DNA of 64,000 nt from Microcaldota archaeon. Lineage in GTDB: Archaea; Micrarchaeota; Micrarchaeia; Norongarragalinales; SBBD01. The stretch is taken from assembly GCA_018819225.1 (NCBI GenBank), contig JAHJQN010000008.1, positions 124,001 through 188,000 of the forward strand. The letters are read 5' to 3'. Every line of letters starts with the position of its first letter. The stretch's first letter is position 1. Positions 8,562 through 18,013 of the stretch are shown in pieces. The notes beneath the pieces are model-generated. The model saw only the letters and a list, made by a program, of their open reading frames with translations. It was not told where the DNA came from and ran no database searches. Both the position numbers and the translations under genes were made by a program.

Positions 8562-10589
8562 TTACGAGCGAACGGATCGCTTCAGCACCTTTTTTCGCTT
8601 ATCGAAAAAGAACCAAGCCGTAGCAACAGCCACCGCGCCCGCAATGAACACCCACGTCATGAAATTGAATTCCGCCTTCGCTTTTTCTTGATTATACACC
8701 CCCCGCACTTGTTCAGCCACCAAGTATCCGGCTGCACCTTCTCTGATTGCTTTGGATTTCAGCACGGGCGCCATTAATGGGCTACCACCTGGGCGAGGAG
8801 TAGGCAAACAGCTTCCCATGCAGCAGACACCTGTTTCACAAAAACCTTCCACGTCTTCCCAACACGTTCGGTAGTAATCGCAGTTGTCGAGGCAACGGCC
8901 GCCCAAATCGAGTATGCAGTCCAATTGCGCACCGCCACCCTCACACTCGACCGCACAGCAGAATTCGGAATCGCTGGCCTCAATCCATTGGTCTTCCGGG
9001 CATTCTTCGTCCTCCTCGCAAATGTCCCCTCCTTGATCTGCGCACGTGAGTAATCCGTCCGAGAATTCAAACGCACCGATGTCAATGCGCCCGCCTGGGA
9101 AATCCGATCCATACGCGGGATCGCCGGCATCCCGCAACGGGGAATCGGACTGGAGACGCAAGTCATCGAGCACGCGCATCCGAAACGGGGGCTCGCAATT
9201 CGATTTCGCGTTCTCGTATCCGGCACCGAACGTTAGATAGCATGAGTAGTCGTCATTTTCCAATTGCCCTAGTTCTTCGTACGGAGTTATCAACTTGGGA
9301 TCGAATAGAAACATTGAGTTTGGATCCTGAAGCGGTTGCGGAACGTCTTCCTGCACTTGCCACTCCGCTAATGAATACGGTGCATTCGTGTTTTCTTCAA
9401 TCCAGTCCTCGATACCCGGCCACCAGCTGTCCGTTCCCCACCAGTTCCAAAAATTCCCCCCATATTGCGTCATATCGTTTTCGTCCCAGCTTGAGCAACC
9501 ATTGTAATCACTATTGAACACCATTTCGTATTCCGGACCCGAAACCATGCATGCTCCGCCATCATCCGTTACTCGAAAAATGAAGTTGTTGCGGTAGACA
9601 ATGTCTGTGGCGCCTTGGTACCACGGCGTATCAGGACAATAGGTCTGAGCCCACATGTGGATTCCGATGTTGTGATTGTTTTCGAACACACCGGATACAT
9701 TGTCCTGCTCGCATTCCACGTTGATGTACGGAGCCTGTTGACCCGTTGGGTACCACACGTTCCGGGAGTATCGAAAGTTGTAGGGGCACAACATACCGAT
9801 ATGTTCCTGTCCCCACATGAACGTGCTATCTTCGATGACGCAGTTCTCCTCGTTTTTCTGGTGATCGATTACGTTCCGGCCGCCGTATAGAATGCTGTTG
9901 GTAAGCTTCAATTCGTTGGACTGTAGAGACGTGAGCGTACTCGAACGCGTCTCGAGTTCCTCGTTTCCCAAAAGACGGTGGGCATCGAAGTTGATACTCC
10001 AAACCTCGACGTGGTCGATCCATGCGTTATGCGACCGGTATAAGCGAAGGCCCCGCCCCCCGCCCTTATGCACGCCATCATTTGTAGATGGATCCACGAA
10101 AATAAGGGAGTCCTTCAACTCAAAAAAATCCGCGTAGTTCGTGCGAATGCCGCCGCGGTTTTTCACGTAGAAACCCTGCAGCGTCCAGTAATCGTTTTCA
10201 ACGAAGACAATTCCGCCCTCGATGAACACCTGGTTCTCATCATCCTGGGCTTCCGGGGAATTGCCCAATCCGATGATGTCCGCAGCGGTCGAAAGCCCAA
10301 TGAGCTGGATCCGCTCGTTCTCCGTTCCGTCATTCACCGATGTGATATCCCCTTCCTCGTCCGCATACGGACCCGAGGCAATATCGTATGTTCCGGGTAG
10401 AACGTATGCGGTATCCCCGGCTTGCATGGAATGCACCGCTTCGTTAATCGTACACCAGGGTAGCACTTCGGAACCCGGTCCGTTATCATCACAAGAAAGA
10501 TCTTGAATGTTTACGTAAAACATCGCACCGGAAACCGTAGAAAATAAAAGATAGAGAACCAACGCCGATAAACTGATAGGAAAACGCAT
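8562..10589 (-). CDS. Secreted parallel beta-helix protein, Cys-rich, C-terminal TM anchor (paralogue 2)
   Basis: Signal peptide, then YVNIQDLSCDDNGPGSEVLPWCTINEAVHSMQAGDTAYVLPGTY; closely parallels the 4977..8492 protein; C-terminal TM FMTWVFIAGAVAVATAWFFFDKRKK. Confidence 0.8.
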   Translation of the reverse strand: MRFPISLSALVLYLLFSTVSGAMFYVNIQDLSCDDNGPGSEVLPWCTINEAVHSMQAGDTAYVLPGTYDIASGPYADEEGDITSVNDGTENERIQLIGLSTAADIIGLGNSPEAQDDENQVFIEGGIVFVENDYWTLQGFYVKNRGGIRTNYADFFELKDSLIFVDPSTNDGVHKGGGRGLRLYRSHNAWIDHVEVWSINFDAHRLLGNEELETRSSTLTSLQSNELKLTNSILYGGRNVIDHQKNEENCVIEDSTFMWGQEHIGMLCPYNFRYSRNVWYPTGQQAPYINVECEQDNVSGVFENNHNIGIHMWAQTYCPDTPWYQGATDIVYRNNFIFRVTDDGGACMVSGPEYEMVFNSDYNGCSSWDENDMTQYGGNFWNWWGTDSWWPGIEDWIEENTNAPYSLAEWQVQEDVPQPLQDPNSMFLFDPKLITPYEELGQLENDDYSCYLTFGAGYENAKSNCEPPFRMRVLDDLRLQSDSPLRDAGDPAYGSDFPGGRIDIGAFEFSDGLLTCADQGGDICEEDEECPEDQWIEASDSEFCCAVECEGGGAQLDCILDLGGRCLDNCDYYRTCWEDVEGFCETGVCCMGSCLPTPRPGGSPLMAPVLKSKAIREGAAGYLVAEQVRGVYNQEKAKAEFNFMTWVFIAGAVAVATAWFFFDKRKKVLKRSVRS

Positions 10590-10642
10590 AACTGGATACT
10601 ATGCAGAAAGGGTAAATAAACGTTTAGGTCCACAGAAAAAAA

Positions 10643-12640
10643 TTAATAAAACGAGCGACGAATTCGTTTTCTCTTTTCGAAGAAAAACCAAACCGAAGCC
10701 ACGGCAAGCGCCCCCGCAATCAACACCCACGTCAAGAAATTAAATTCCGCTTTCACCCGAGCACGATCCCGATGAACCTGTTCCGCCAACACATACCCCA
10801 AACTCCCATGTCGATCCGCTTCCGATTTTAACAACGGCGCTAATAACGGGCTTCCTCCAGGAGGACGCGGCGTCGGATTGCAGCTCCCAATGCAACAGAC
10901 CCCCGATTCACAGAAACCATCCGGCTCATCCCAACAAACGCGGTACTGACCGCAATCCGCAAGGCATTGACCCCCCAGATCGGTGCAGGGAATATCCGCT
11001 CCCCCACCCTCTTCAAACTCAAACGGGCCAATATCTATCTGCTCGCCCGGAAAATCGGTTCCAAAATCCGGATCCCCGCGATCGATTAACAAGGAATCGG
11101 GATGCAACGTGAGGTCCGCAAAATGGCTCATCCGAAACGGGTATTCACAATTCGAGTAAACAACGTCATACGCCCCGTTCGTTCCATAGTCGTCATCGAT
11201 CCACCCGCAGTGCGACTCAAAATTGGTCAAGGCCGTATAGATAGGCGGAAAATCGTTATCATCAGAACCCAAATTCCGGTATAAATCATCGGGAGCCGTC
11301 ATAAAGTTCGGATCCGCATACAAGGAATGAGGATCCTGCAGCAGCTGCGGATAATCGGACTGCGTTTGCCATGCGGCTAAGGAATAGAAAATATTGGGTC
11401 CGGGATCCGGATACACTTTCACCCTCCAGAAATAGGTGTCGCTTTCGACCTGCGGATACCCAAATACGGCGTTATAGTCCGAATTTACGGTTTCCATGAC
11501 GATTTTTCCAATTTCGTACCCCGTCGTAGAAGCTTTTCCTGAAATCCGGAGATTGTTACGGAGGAAAATAGTTTCAGCAGCTTCGTTGCAATCCGGTAAA
11601 ACATCCACACCTAACAGGTCGATCATTAAATTGTTATAGATATAGATGTCCCTGGCAACGTCCCGCGGACTTCCATCCACACAGTCCGGAACAACGTAGG
11701 TTGCTTGTTGGCGCATAGGACCAATGACATTGCGATTAATCGTGATGCCCTGAGCATTCGCCAGCGCACCAATATGTTCTTGACCAAAGAAATAGTAATT
11801 TTTTTCAATCAAGCCATCATGACCCGATGAAACCATGCGCACGTTCCTTCCCCCATAGAAAAAGCTATTTTTTATCTCGAAATCATGCGAATTACCACTC
11901 AGATAGAGGACCGCATTCGATAACGTGTCATGGAGATCGCAGTTTCCCCAACCCGGATAATCCGAATTGCTTATTCGGTTTCCAATCATATTGCGATCAA
12001 ACATCATTGTCCAAAACTCGACGTGATCTACGATAAAATTCGAGCTGCTTTGAAACATGGATTCGGAAACCGTATCGCCTCCCGTATTGCAATCTCCGTT
12101 GTGGTCGAAGCCCATTGTTTTTCGGGGCGAAACGTAGGAAAGAACGTGACGGAGTTCGACGCCCTCCGTGTCTATAAACTGTAAAGCAATTTTGCTGAAC
12201 CAAAATCCTTCCAAATGCCAATAATTTGCGCCATCGAATGTAATGTGTTTACTTTCTCCGTCGATACGTCCTCCCAACAATGGATCTTCAGGAGTAATCA
12301 CGAATACTTGGTAATCCCGGTAGCTATCAAAATCCCCATTCCCTTTTCCAATAATATCTTGGGCGTTTGAACGAGCGATCATTCGAATGGATTCCGAGCT
12401 GGTTCCCGATTGCGTCACCACCAAGTCCGTATCAAGACGATAGATACCGGGTTCAACGAAAACCGTATCGCCCGCCTGCGCGCGAGCAAACCCTTCTTGA
12501 ATAAGACACCAGGGAATCGTAGGACTTCCTGGCCCCCCATCAACACAATTCGGATTCTTAATATCAATGTAATATTGAGCGCCCGACACCCATGGAAAAA
12601 CCGATGAAAAAAGGATCGCAATCATTAGAAGAGATCGCAT
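10643..12640 (-). CDS. Secreted parallel beta-helix protein, Cys-rich, C-terminal TM anchor (paralogue 3)
   Basis: Signal peptide, then YIDIKNPNCVDGGPGSPTIPWCLIQEGFARAQAGDTVFVEPGIY; C-terminal TM FLTWVLIAGALAVASVWFFFEKRKR. Confidence 0.8.
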   Translation of the reverse strand: MRSLLMIAILFSSVFPWVSGAQYYIDIKNPNCVDGGPGSPTIPWCLIQEGFARAQAGDTVFVEPGIYRLDTDLVVTQSGTSSESIRMIARSNAQDIIGKGNGDFDSYRDYQVFVITPEDPLLGGRIDGESKHITFDGANYWHLEGFWFSKIALQFIDTEGVELRHVLSYVSPRKTMGFDHNGDCNTGGDTVSESMFQSSSNFIVDHVEFWTMMFDRNMIGNRISNSDYPGWGNCDLHDTLSNAVLYLSGNSHDFEIKNSFFYGGRNVRMVSSGHDGLIEKNYYFFGQEHIGALANAQGITINRNVIGPMRQQATYVVPDCVDGSPRDVARDIYIYNNLMIDLLGVDVLPDCNEAAETIFLRNNLRISGKASTTGYEIGKIVMETVNSDYNAVFGYPQVESDTYFWRVKVYPDPGPNIFYSLAAWQTQSDYPQLLQDPHSLYADPNFMTAPDDLYRNLGSDDNDFPPIYTALTNFESHCGWIDDDYGTNGAYDVVYSNCEYPFRMSHFADLTLHPDSLLIDRGDPDFGTDFPGEQIDIGPFEFEEGGGADIPCTDLGGQCLADCGQYRVCWDEPDGFCESGVCCIGSCNPTPRPPGGSPLLAPLLKSEADRHGSLGYVLAEQVHRDRARVKAEFNFLTWVLIAGALAVASVWFFFEKRKRIRRSFY

Positions 12641-12647
12641 TTTTCAA

Positions 12648-13124
12648 TCACTCGTTTACTTTCACATCAATGATGTCCGCAAGCGTCAAATCCGCCTTGC
12701 TCCGTTTGCGGGGTTTGAGCGTTGCGGATTGCTCCTCGGACTCATCCGATTTTGCTTTACGCGACACGTCTTCGATCAATTGAATTTGTAAAGCCTTCTC
12801 GAGTTTTTGCGCCAGTTTCACGTCCGGACGCATCCACTCGTGCTCCAAACGCTCCAACTCGTTTTCGCGGATAAACAGCTCGCGAGCCAGTTGCTGCCGC
12901 GTCTGACCGCGTTTATCTCGCGCGGCCTGAATTTTTTTCCCGTATCCATCCACCACATTCAACTCGCGCGCCGGGCGTTCCGGGCGATGCCGAGAAGTGA
13001 CCACGGGCTTCCGCTCGCGTTCAATAGGCTTCCCGTAATGCAGGCACCGCGGACAAAGAAATACGCGGGCGCCCTCCACCAAGGCTTCCCGTGACGCATC
13101 CGAACCGCAAACGTGGCACTCCAT
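12648..13124 (-). CDS. MBF1-like transcription factor (zinc ribbon + HTH)
   Basis: MECHVCGS...LCPRC zinc ribbon followed by GKKIQAARDKRGQTRQQLARELFIRENELERLEHEWMRPD (HTH_3). Confidence 0.85.
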   Translation of the reverse strand: MECHVCGSDASREALVEGARVFLCPRCLHYGKPIERERKPVVTSRHRPERPARELNVVDGYGKKIQAARDKRGQTRQQLARELFIRENELERLEHEWMRPDVKLAQKLEKALQIQLIEDVSRKAKSDESEEQSATLKPRKRSKADLTLADIIDVKVNE

Positions 13125-13211
13125 CCGACATCCCCCCATGCCTCCAGTAGAAAACGTTTAAAGAATGCATTGCGCCCAAACTATTTAAATGGGATTCCAC
13201 GGGCGTAGATC

Positions 13212-14228
13212 ATGGGCGTACACATCGCAGACATACTGATAAAACACGAGCTCACTTTATCGGAAATTCAGGGAAAAGTAGCCGTCGACGCGTACAATAC
13301 GCTGTATCAATTTCTAAGCATTATCCGGCAAAAGGATGGCACGCCCCTCATGGACTCTCACGGACGCGTCACCTCCCACCTCTCCGGGCTATTTTATCGC
13401 ACGTGCAACCTGTTAGAAAAAGGCATTCGGCCCGTATTCGTATTCGATGGAAAGCCCTCCGACCTCAAGCGACACACCCTCGAATCCCGTGAAGAACGCA
13501 AGCAAACCGCGGAAAAAAAATTCGAGGAGGCGAAAAAAGCAGGACGAGAAGACGAGATGCGGTTGTACGCCCAACAAACCGTTCGCCTGCGAAAACACAT
13601 GGTCGAAGAAAGCAAACAATTATGCCGGTTAATGGGCATCCCCGTCGTTCAAGCGAAAAGCGAAGGCGAAGCTCAATGCGCGATCATGTGCCGAGAAGGC
13701 CTCGTGGACGCCACGGCATCCCAAGACTACGATTCGCTGCTGTTCGGATCCCCCGTCCTAATCAAAAACATCACTATCGCTGGAAGGCGAAAGCTTCCTC
13801 GAAGAAATAGGTATACCGAAATCGTGCCCGAACGCTTGGATCTCCAAGAAAACTTGAACGCGCTCGGAATTACGTACGAGAAATTGGTGTGGTTGGGCCT
13901 ATTGGCCGGAACGGATTTTGACCAGGGGATTAAAGGAATTGGAGCTAAAAAAGCGTTGAAGCTCGTCCGCGAACACGATTCGATGGACGCGATTCTCAAC
14001 AAACTAGGTGTGGAAATGGATTGGATGCCCGTTGAAGCGCTATTCAGAAATCCGCCCGCCACCCCCGTAACCAAAGACGAACTCAAACTGCTCGAACCCC
14101 ATCGAGAGAATATCATTTCCTTTATGATGGAACGCGATTTCTCGAAAGAACGCGTGCAATCCGCTCTCGCCAGGGCATTCAAAGAACCCACGGACACCAC
14201 GCAAAACAAGTTGTCGAAATGGCTCTAG
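13212..14228 (+). CDS. fen: Flap endonuclease 1
   Basis: MGVHIADI...VAVDAYNTLYQFLS...FDGKPSDLKRHT...GEAQCA...ATASQDYDSLLFGSP...LGLLAGTDF; TATA-like TATTTAAATG upstream. Confidence 0.95.
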   Translation: MGVHIADILIKHELTLSEIQGKVAVDAYNTLYQFLSIIRQKDGTPLMDSHGRVTSHLSGLFYRTCNLLEKGIRPVFVFDGKPSDLKRHTLESREERKQTAEKKFEEAKKAGREDEMRLYAQQTVRLRKHMVEESKQLCRLMGIPVVQAKSEGEAQCAIMCREGLVDATASQDYDSLLFGSPVLIKNITIAGRRKLPRRNRYTEIVPERLDLQENLNALGITYEKLVWLGLLAGTDFDQGIKGIGAKKALKLVREHDSMDAILNKLGVEMDWMPVEALFRNPPATPVTKDELKLLEPHRENIISFMMERDFSKERVQSALARAFKEPTDTTQNKLSKWL

Positions 14229-14374
14229 GCGACGAAACCGTTTTAAAGTGGTACGGGTATGTAAAGACTCGGGTTTATTGCTTTCGAGTGAAACGTCGGA
14301 GACGCTCAACGTATTTCCGATAAAAAAAAGGAATTAAACGAATCCAACATTCCAAGGTGGTTCGAGTGCAAAAA

Positions 14375-14464
14375 ATGGCCTTGGTCATGAAAAGAAAGGA
14401 GGCCGCCGTCGTAGACGACGACGAAAATTGGGAAGAAGAATCCGCGGAACGCGAAGATGAATAA
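14375..14464 (+). CDS. Possible acidic microprotein (29 aa)
   Basis: ATG...TAA reads MALVMKRKEAAVVDDDENWEEESAEREDE in the gap between fen and glyA; no homology evidence available. Confidence 0.25.
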   Translation: MALVMKRKEAAVVDDDENWEEESAEREDE

Positions 14465-14513
14465 ACTCGTCTATTCCACGAGAATTCGCTTTATTTGCTC
14501 TTTTCGCTAGCGG

Positions 14514-15785
14514 TTAGTATATCACAAAATCCTGGCAAAACGCTTTCACTTCCTTGCGAACCCGTTCTCTCACCGATGCATCCGCAGGATGAGCCAGCGT
14601 ATCCGCCATCCACATGCCCACTTTTTCCATATCCGATTCCTTCATTCCCCGACTCGTCAGCGCCGGCGTTCCGATACGAATACCGGAAGGATCAAACGGC
14701 TTGCGGGGATCGAACGGAATCGTATTCTTATTGCAATACATGCCGACGTGCTCGAGAGCGCGTTCGGCTTCTCCGCCCGACAGATTCTTATTATTTAAAT
14801 CCACGAGCAACAAATGATTATCCGTTCCTCCCGTGACCAACGTAAAATCGTGATCCAATAGCGTGTGAGCCAGTGCCTTAGCGTTCTTCACGATTTGAGC
14901 CCCGTAGACTTTAAACTCAGGCTGCATCGCCTCCTTCAACGCCACCGCAATCGCGGCGGTTTGGTGATCATGCGGACCTCCCTGCAAACCCGGAAACACC
15001 GCGCGGTCAATGAGCGTCGGCAAATACTTCTTAGATTTTTCCGGAGGCTTTTTCAACGGTTCGGACGGTTCCCCGTTGCATAATATCATGGCTCCACGAG
15101 GACCGCGCAGCGTCTTATGCGTCGTGGTCATGACCACGTCCGCCACCCCGAAAGGAGAAGCGTGCACGCCCGCGACAATTAAACCCGTCACGTGCGAGAT
15201 ATCCGCCGCAAAATAAGCGCCGACGCTTTCCGCGATTTTCGCGAAACGCTTGAAATCAAACTCTCGCGGATACGCAGTAGCCCCACAATAAATGAGCCGG
15301 GGTTTCTCCTGATCCGCCAGCTCCGCAATCGCGTCATAATTCAAATACCCATCTTGACCCGTTGGATACTGTACGGCTCGGTAATACCGCGCGGAAAAAT
15401 TGACCTTCCAACCATGCGTCAGATGCCCCCCGTATAACAGGTGCATGCCCATCACGGTGTCACCGGGTTCCACGAGCGCAAAATAAATGGCTTGATTGGC
15501 CGGGCTGCCGGAATACGGTTGCACGTTGGCATGCGAGACCCCGAACAATTTTTTTGCGCGGTCGCGAGCCAAGTCCTCGACCCCGTCAACGAATTCGTTC
15601 CCCCCATAATATCGCTTGTGCGGATATCCTTCGGAATACTTGTTGGTCAAAATGGAGCCCATCGCCTCCATGACCGCCGGACTCGCGTAATTCTCGGAAG
15701 GAATGAGTTCTAACCCCTCCATTTGCCGTTGTTTCTCCCGTTTTATCAGTTCAGCAATCTGCGCATCGGCCTTTTCAATAAACAT
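14514..15785 (-). CDS. glyA: Serine/glycine hydroxymethyltransferase
   Basis: IPSENYASPAVMEAMGSILTNKYSEGYPHKRYYGG...VDVVMTTTHKTLRGPRGAMI; start placed at MFIEKADAQIAEL. Confidence 0.95.
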   Translation of the reverse strand: MFIEKADAQIAELIKREKQRQMEGLELIPSENYASPAVMEAMGSILTNKYSEGYPHKRYYGGNEFVDGVEDLARDRAKKLFGVSHANVQPYSGSPANQAIYFALVEPGDTVMGMHLLYGGHLTHGWKVNFSARYYRAVQYPTGQDGYLNYDAIAELADQEKPRLIYCGATAYPREFDFKRFAKIAESVGAYFAADISHVTGLIVAGVHASPFGVADVVMTTTHKTLRGPRGAMILCNGEPSEPLKKPPEKSKKYLPTLIDRAVFPGLQGGPHDHQTAAIAVALKEAMQPEFKVYGAQIVKNAKALAHTLLDHDFTLVTGGTDNHLLLVDLNNKNLSGGEAERALEHVGMYCNKNTIPFDPRKPFDPSGIRIGTPALTSRGMKESDMEKVGMWMADTLAHPADASVRERVRKEVKAFCQDFVIY

Positions 15786-15841
15786 ACGCGATCCCCTCAA
15801 AATGACTTTAATGATATTAGTTGACTCAAACCATAAAATGA

Positions 15842-16849
15842 TTACGGAACCAGCCACATAATGCTTTGGATCGGGGACTGCACATGAATCAAGTCAAATT
15901 GGACGCTCAGGAAAATGATATAGAGTAACAATAACATGACTCCCTCGGTGCGCGTAATCACTTTCTTTCGAAACGCGAAGAAGAAAACGAGCAAGAATGC
16001 AAGCACCATGAACCCGTACCCTACAATGAAATGATCAAAAGTAAAGCTCAACGAACCGCCGATCACCGCCGCTAAACCCAGTACGAGCGTCAGTTCCGTG
16101 ATAAAACTGCCGATCAAATCCCCCCAAATCACTTCCTCCTCCCGAGCACTCAACGCACTCAAATCCAATACCAGTTCCGGAATCGCGATACCCAGTGAAA
16201 TGATCGTGAAACCCAACAGAATGGGATGAATGTTAAATGAGGCGGATATTTCCACGGCCGTATTGACAATGACATTGCTGGCTACCAGCGCAATGCCCAG
16301 AAATACCAACATTTCGAGAAGGAGCATCGTCTTGTTATGCTGTTTCGGCACCGACGGAAACATTTGATGCGTATGCTCCTCCTCCTTCGCCGCCACCGGG
16401 GCTTGCTCGCGCACGTGGAACAAATACATCAAGTACACGACCACGAGGATCAGGCCCTCCAACACGGTCAAACGATTATCCATCAACAAAAAGAAGGGGA
16501 TCGCGATCACGAAAAAGATCCAGCCAAAGTTTTCCAGAATGGATTGTTCCCGCACTTGAAACGCGCCCTTTCGAATCGTCACCACCGCCAATACCACACA
16601 CAACACGATAAGGTTCGCGCCGATTATGCTGGCGAGCAGTAAATCCACTTCCCCCGCTGAAGCCGCAATGCCGGAAACCATGAGATCCGGTAACGAAGTC
16701 CCTAAGCCTAACACCACGAAACTGAGAAGAAATTTAGGGACGCGCAACAACGAAGAAATCCCGGTAAGCAGTTTCACGATTCGGCTGCTGGAAAAACCGA
16801 GAACGACAAGCGTAATAACGAGTACGGTAAAACTGAACGCAATTCCCAT
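15842..16849 (-). CDS. Sodium/calcium exchanger family (CaCA) membrane protein
   Basis: Two alpha-repeat-like segments (GLGTSLPDLMVSGIAAS...ANLIVLC; ISLGIAIPELVLDLSALS...DLIGSFITE) in a polytopic protein. Confidence 0.88.
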   Translation of the reverse strand: MGIAFSFTVLVITLVVLGFSSSRIVKLLTGISSLLRVPKFLLSFVVLGLGTSLPDLMVSGIAASAGEVDLLLASIIGANLIVLCVVLAVVTIRKGAFQVREQSILENFGWIFFVIAIPFFLLMDNRLTVLEGLILVVVYLMYLFHVREQAPVAAKEEEHTHQMFPSVPKQHNKTMLLLEMLVFLGIALVASNVIVNTAVEISASFNIHPILLGFTIISLGIAIPELVLDLSALSAREEEVIWGDLIGSFITELTLVLGLAAVIGGSLSFTFDHFIVGYGFMVLAFLLVFFFAFRKKVITRTEGVMLLLLYIIFLSVQFDLIHVQSPIQSIMWLVP

Positions 16850-16917
16850 GGACGTACGAACCCGTATACGTTTATATAACTTCGCGCGATTAACGCTAAA
16901 CAGACCGGGGGAAAACT

Positions 16918-17322
16918 ATGGCGGCGTTCAGCCTATTCGGAAAAAAAGCGATTTCCATGACCGGTGCCATGTACCGACTGGACTACGAAGTCCACCCCAT
17001 GAAGCTGCGCCCCCATCATGCCGATTACCTCAACTTGGAGATTGAAATTCAAAACGTGCTCGACAAGGAATTGCTAACCTCCATCGTCATCGTCATCCCC
17101 AAACAACTGGGGTTGGATCCCAGCGCATTATCCCACGAAAAAGAAATTCGGTTGGGGCTCGTGGCATCCCAAGAAACCAAGTTCCTGAAAATCCCGATTT
17201 ACACGACGCAACGCACGAAAAGCGGACGATATCCCGTGCACTTGTACGCGATCTCCCATTACCGGGATTACGGGTACGTGCTCAACGAGATGAAGCGGCA
17301 AATCGACATTCGGGTCGAATAA
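16918..17322 (+). CDS. Conserved hypothetical protein
   Basis: 134-aa ORF with good start context; soluble beta-rich protein, no recognised family. Confidence 0.65.
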   Translation: MAAFSLFGKKAISMTGAMYRLDYEVHPMKLRPHHADYLNLEIEIQNVLDKELLTSIVIVIPKQLGLDPSALSHEKEIRLGLVASQETKFLKIPIYTTQRTKSGRYPVHLYAISHYRDYGYVLNEMKRQIDIRVE

Positions 17323-17362
17323 CGCTCACGCTCACCCTATAAAAAAAAAGAGATGTACCGTA

Positions 17363-17686
17363 TTACTTCTTGTAGCGGTACGAGTACGGCATCGGCTTGT
17401 GGGGCGCTTTTTCAATGGATTCTTCTTCCTCCAACGGCTGCGCCGAACTCCCATCGGAAGAAACAATCACGATTTTATCCACGGCTTTAACACTCTTGAA
17501 GAGAATGGTTTTCTCTCGGAAAACGCGTTTCGCTTCCTCCTTGCTGCTCACGCGAATGGGTTCGAGCGTCAAACGCACGACTTCGCCTTTCTGCAAGTCC
17601 AGAATCACGTCAAAGACCTTGCCGACGAATTGCGCGTTATCCGTGTAAACATCCATGCCCATGATATTCGAGAGTTTTACTGCCAT
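17363..17686 (-). CDS. PRC-barrel domain protein
   Basis: KLSNIMGMDVYTDNAQFVGKVFDVILDLQKGEVVRLTLEP is typical of archaeal PRC-barrel proteins. Confidence 0.8.
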   Translation of the reverse strand: MAVKLSNIMGMDVYTDNAQFVGKVFDVILDLQKGEVVRLTLEPIRVSSKEEAKRVFREKTILFKSVKAVDKIVIVSSDGSSAQPLEEEESIEKAPHKPMPYSYRYKK

Positions 17687-17768
17687 ACCGCATCACCCAA
17701 ATAAGTATTCCTGCATACCTTTTCCATCAAACGTTTTTAATTCTTTCCCCCTCTTGTTTTCCCGTCAA

Positions 17769-17866
17769 GCGGCTGTGGTCCAGTGGTAGGATCGGGGCTT
17801 CCCAAGCCTCGGGCCCGGGTTCGATACGCTTCAAACGAAAAAAGCGCGAAATTCCCGGCAGCCGCA
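17769..17866 (+). tRNA. tRNA-Gly(CCC) with a 27-nt intron in the T-loop (intron 17826..17852)
   Basis: Acceptor GCGGCTG/CAGCCGC (7 Watson-Crick pairs), D-arm GTCC-AGTGGTA-GGAT, anticodon arm GGGGC-TTCCCAA-GCCTC, T-stem CCGGG/CCCGG. Removing ACGCTTCAAACGAAAAAAGCGCGAAAT leaves T-loop TTCGATT. Confidence 0.9.
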
Positions 17867-18013
17867 CGTCCTCCCTAATAAAGAGCGTATTGGACCATTC
17901 TCCAAATGTTTAATAACCACCCAATTCTAAACCATTCAGTCAGACACATGCCGAACGGGACGACACCCGAACGGTGACTTCCGTTCCACTATTAACAGGT
18001 TATTTTTTCTAAG

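Noticed and set aside
6450-8777. Plus-strand ORFs (6450..7181, 7878..8777 and others) antisense to the beta-helix genes
   Set aside because: Arg/Ile-rich shadow translations of long coding frames; no start context or motifs.
17769-17866. Initially read as a tRNA pseudogene because the T-arm is interrupted
   Set aside because: All stems are perfect and a canonical bulge-helix-bulge restores a normal T-loop, so an intron is the better explanation.
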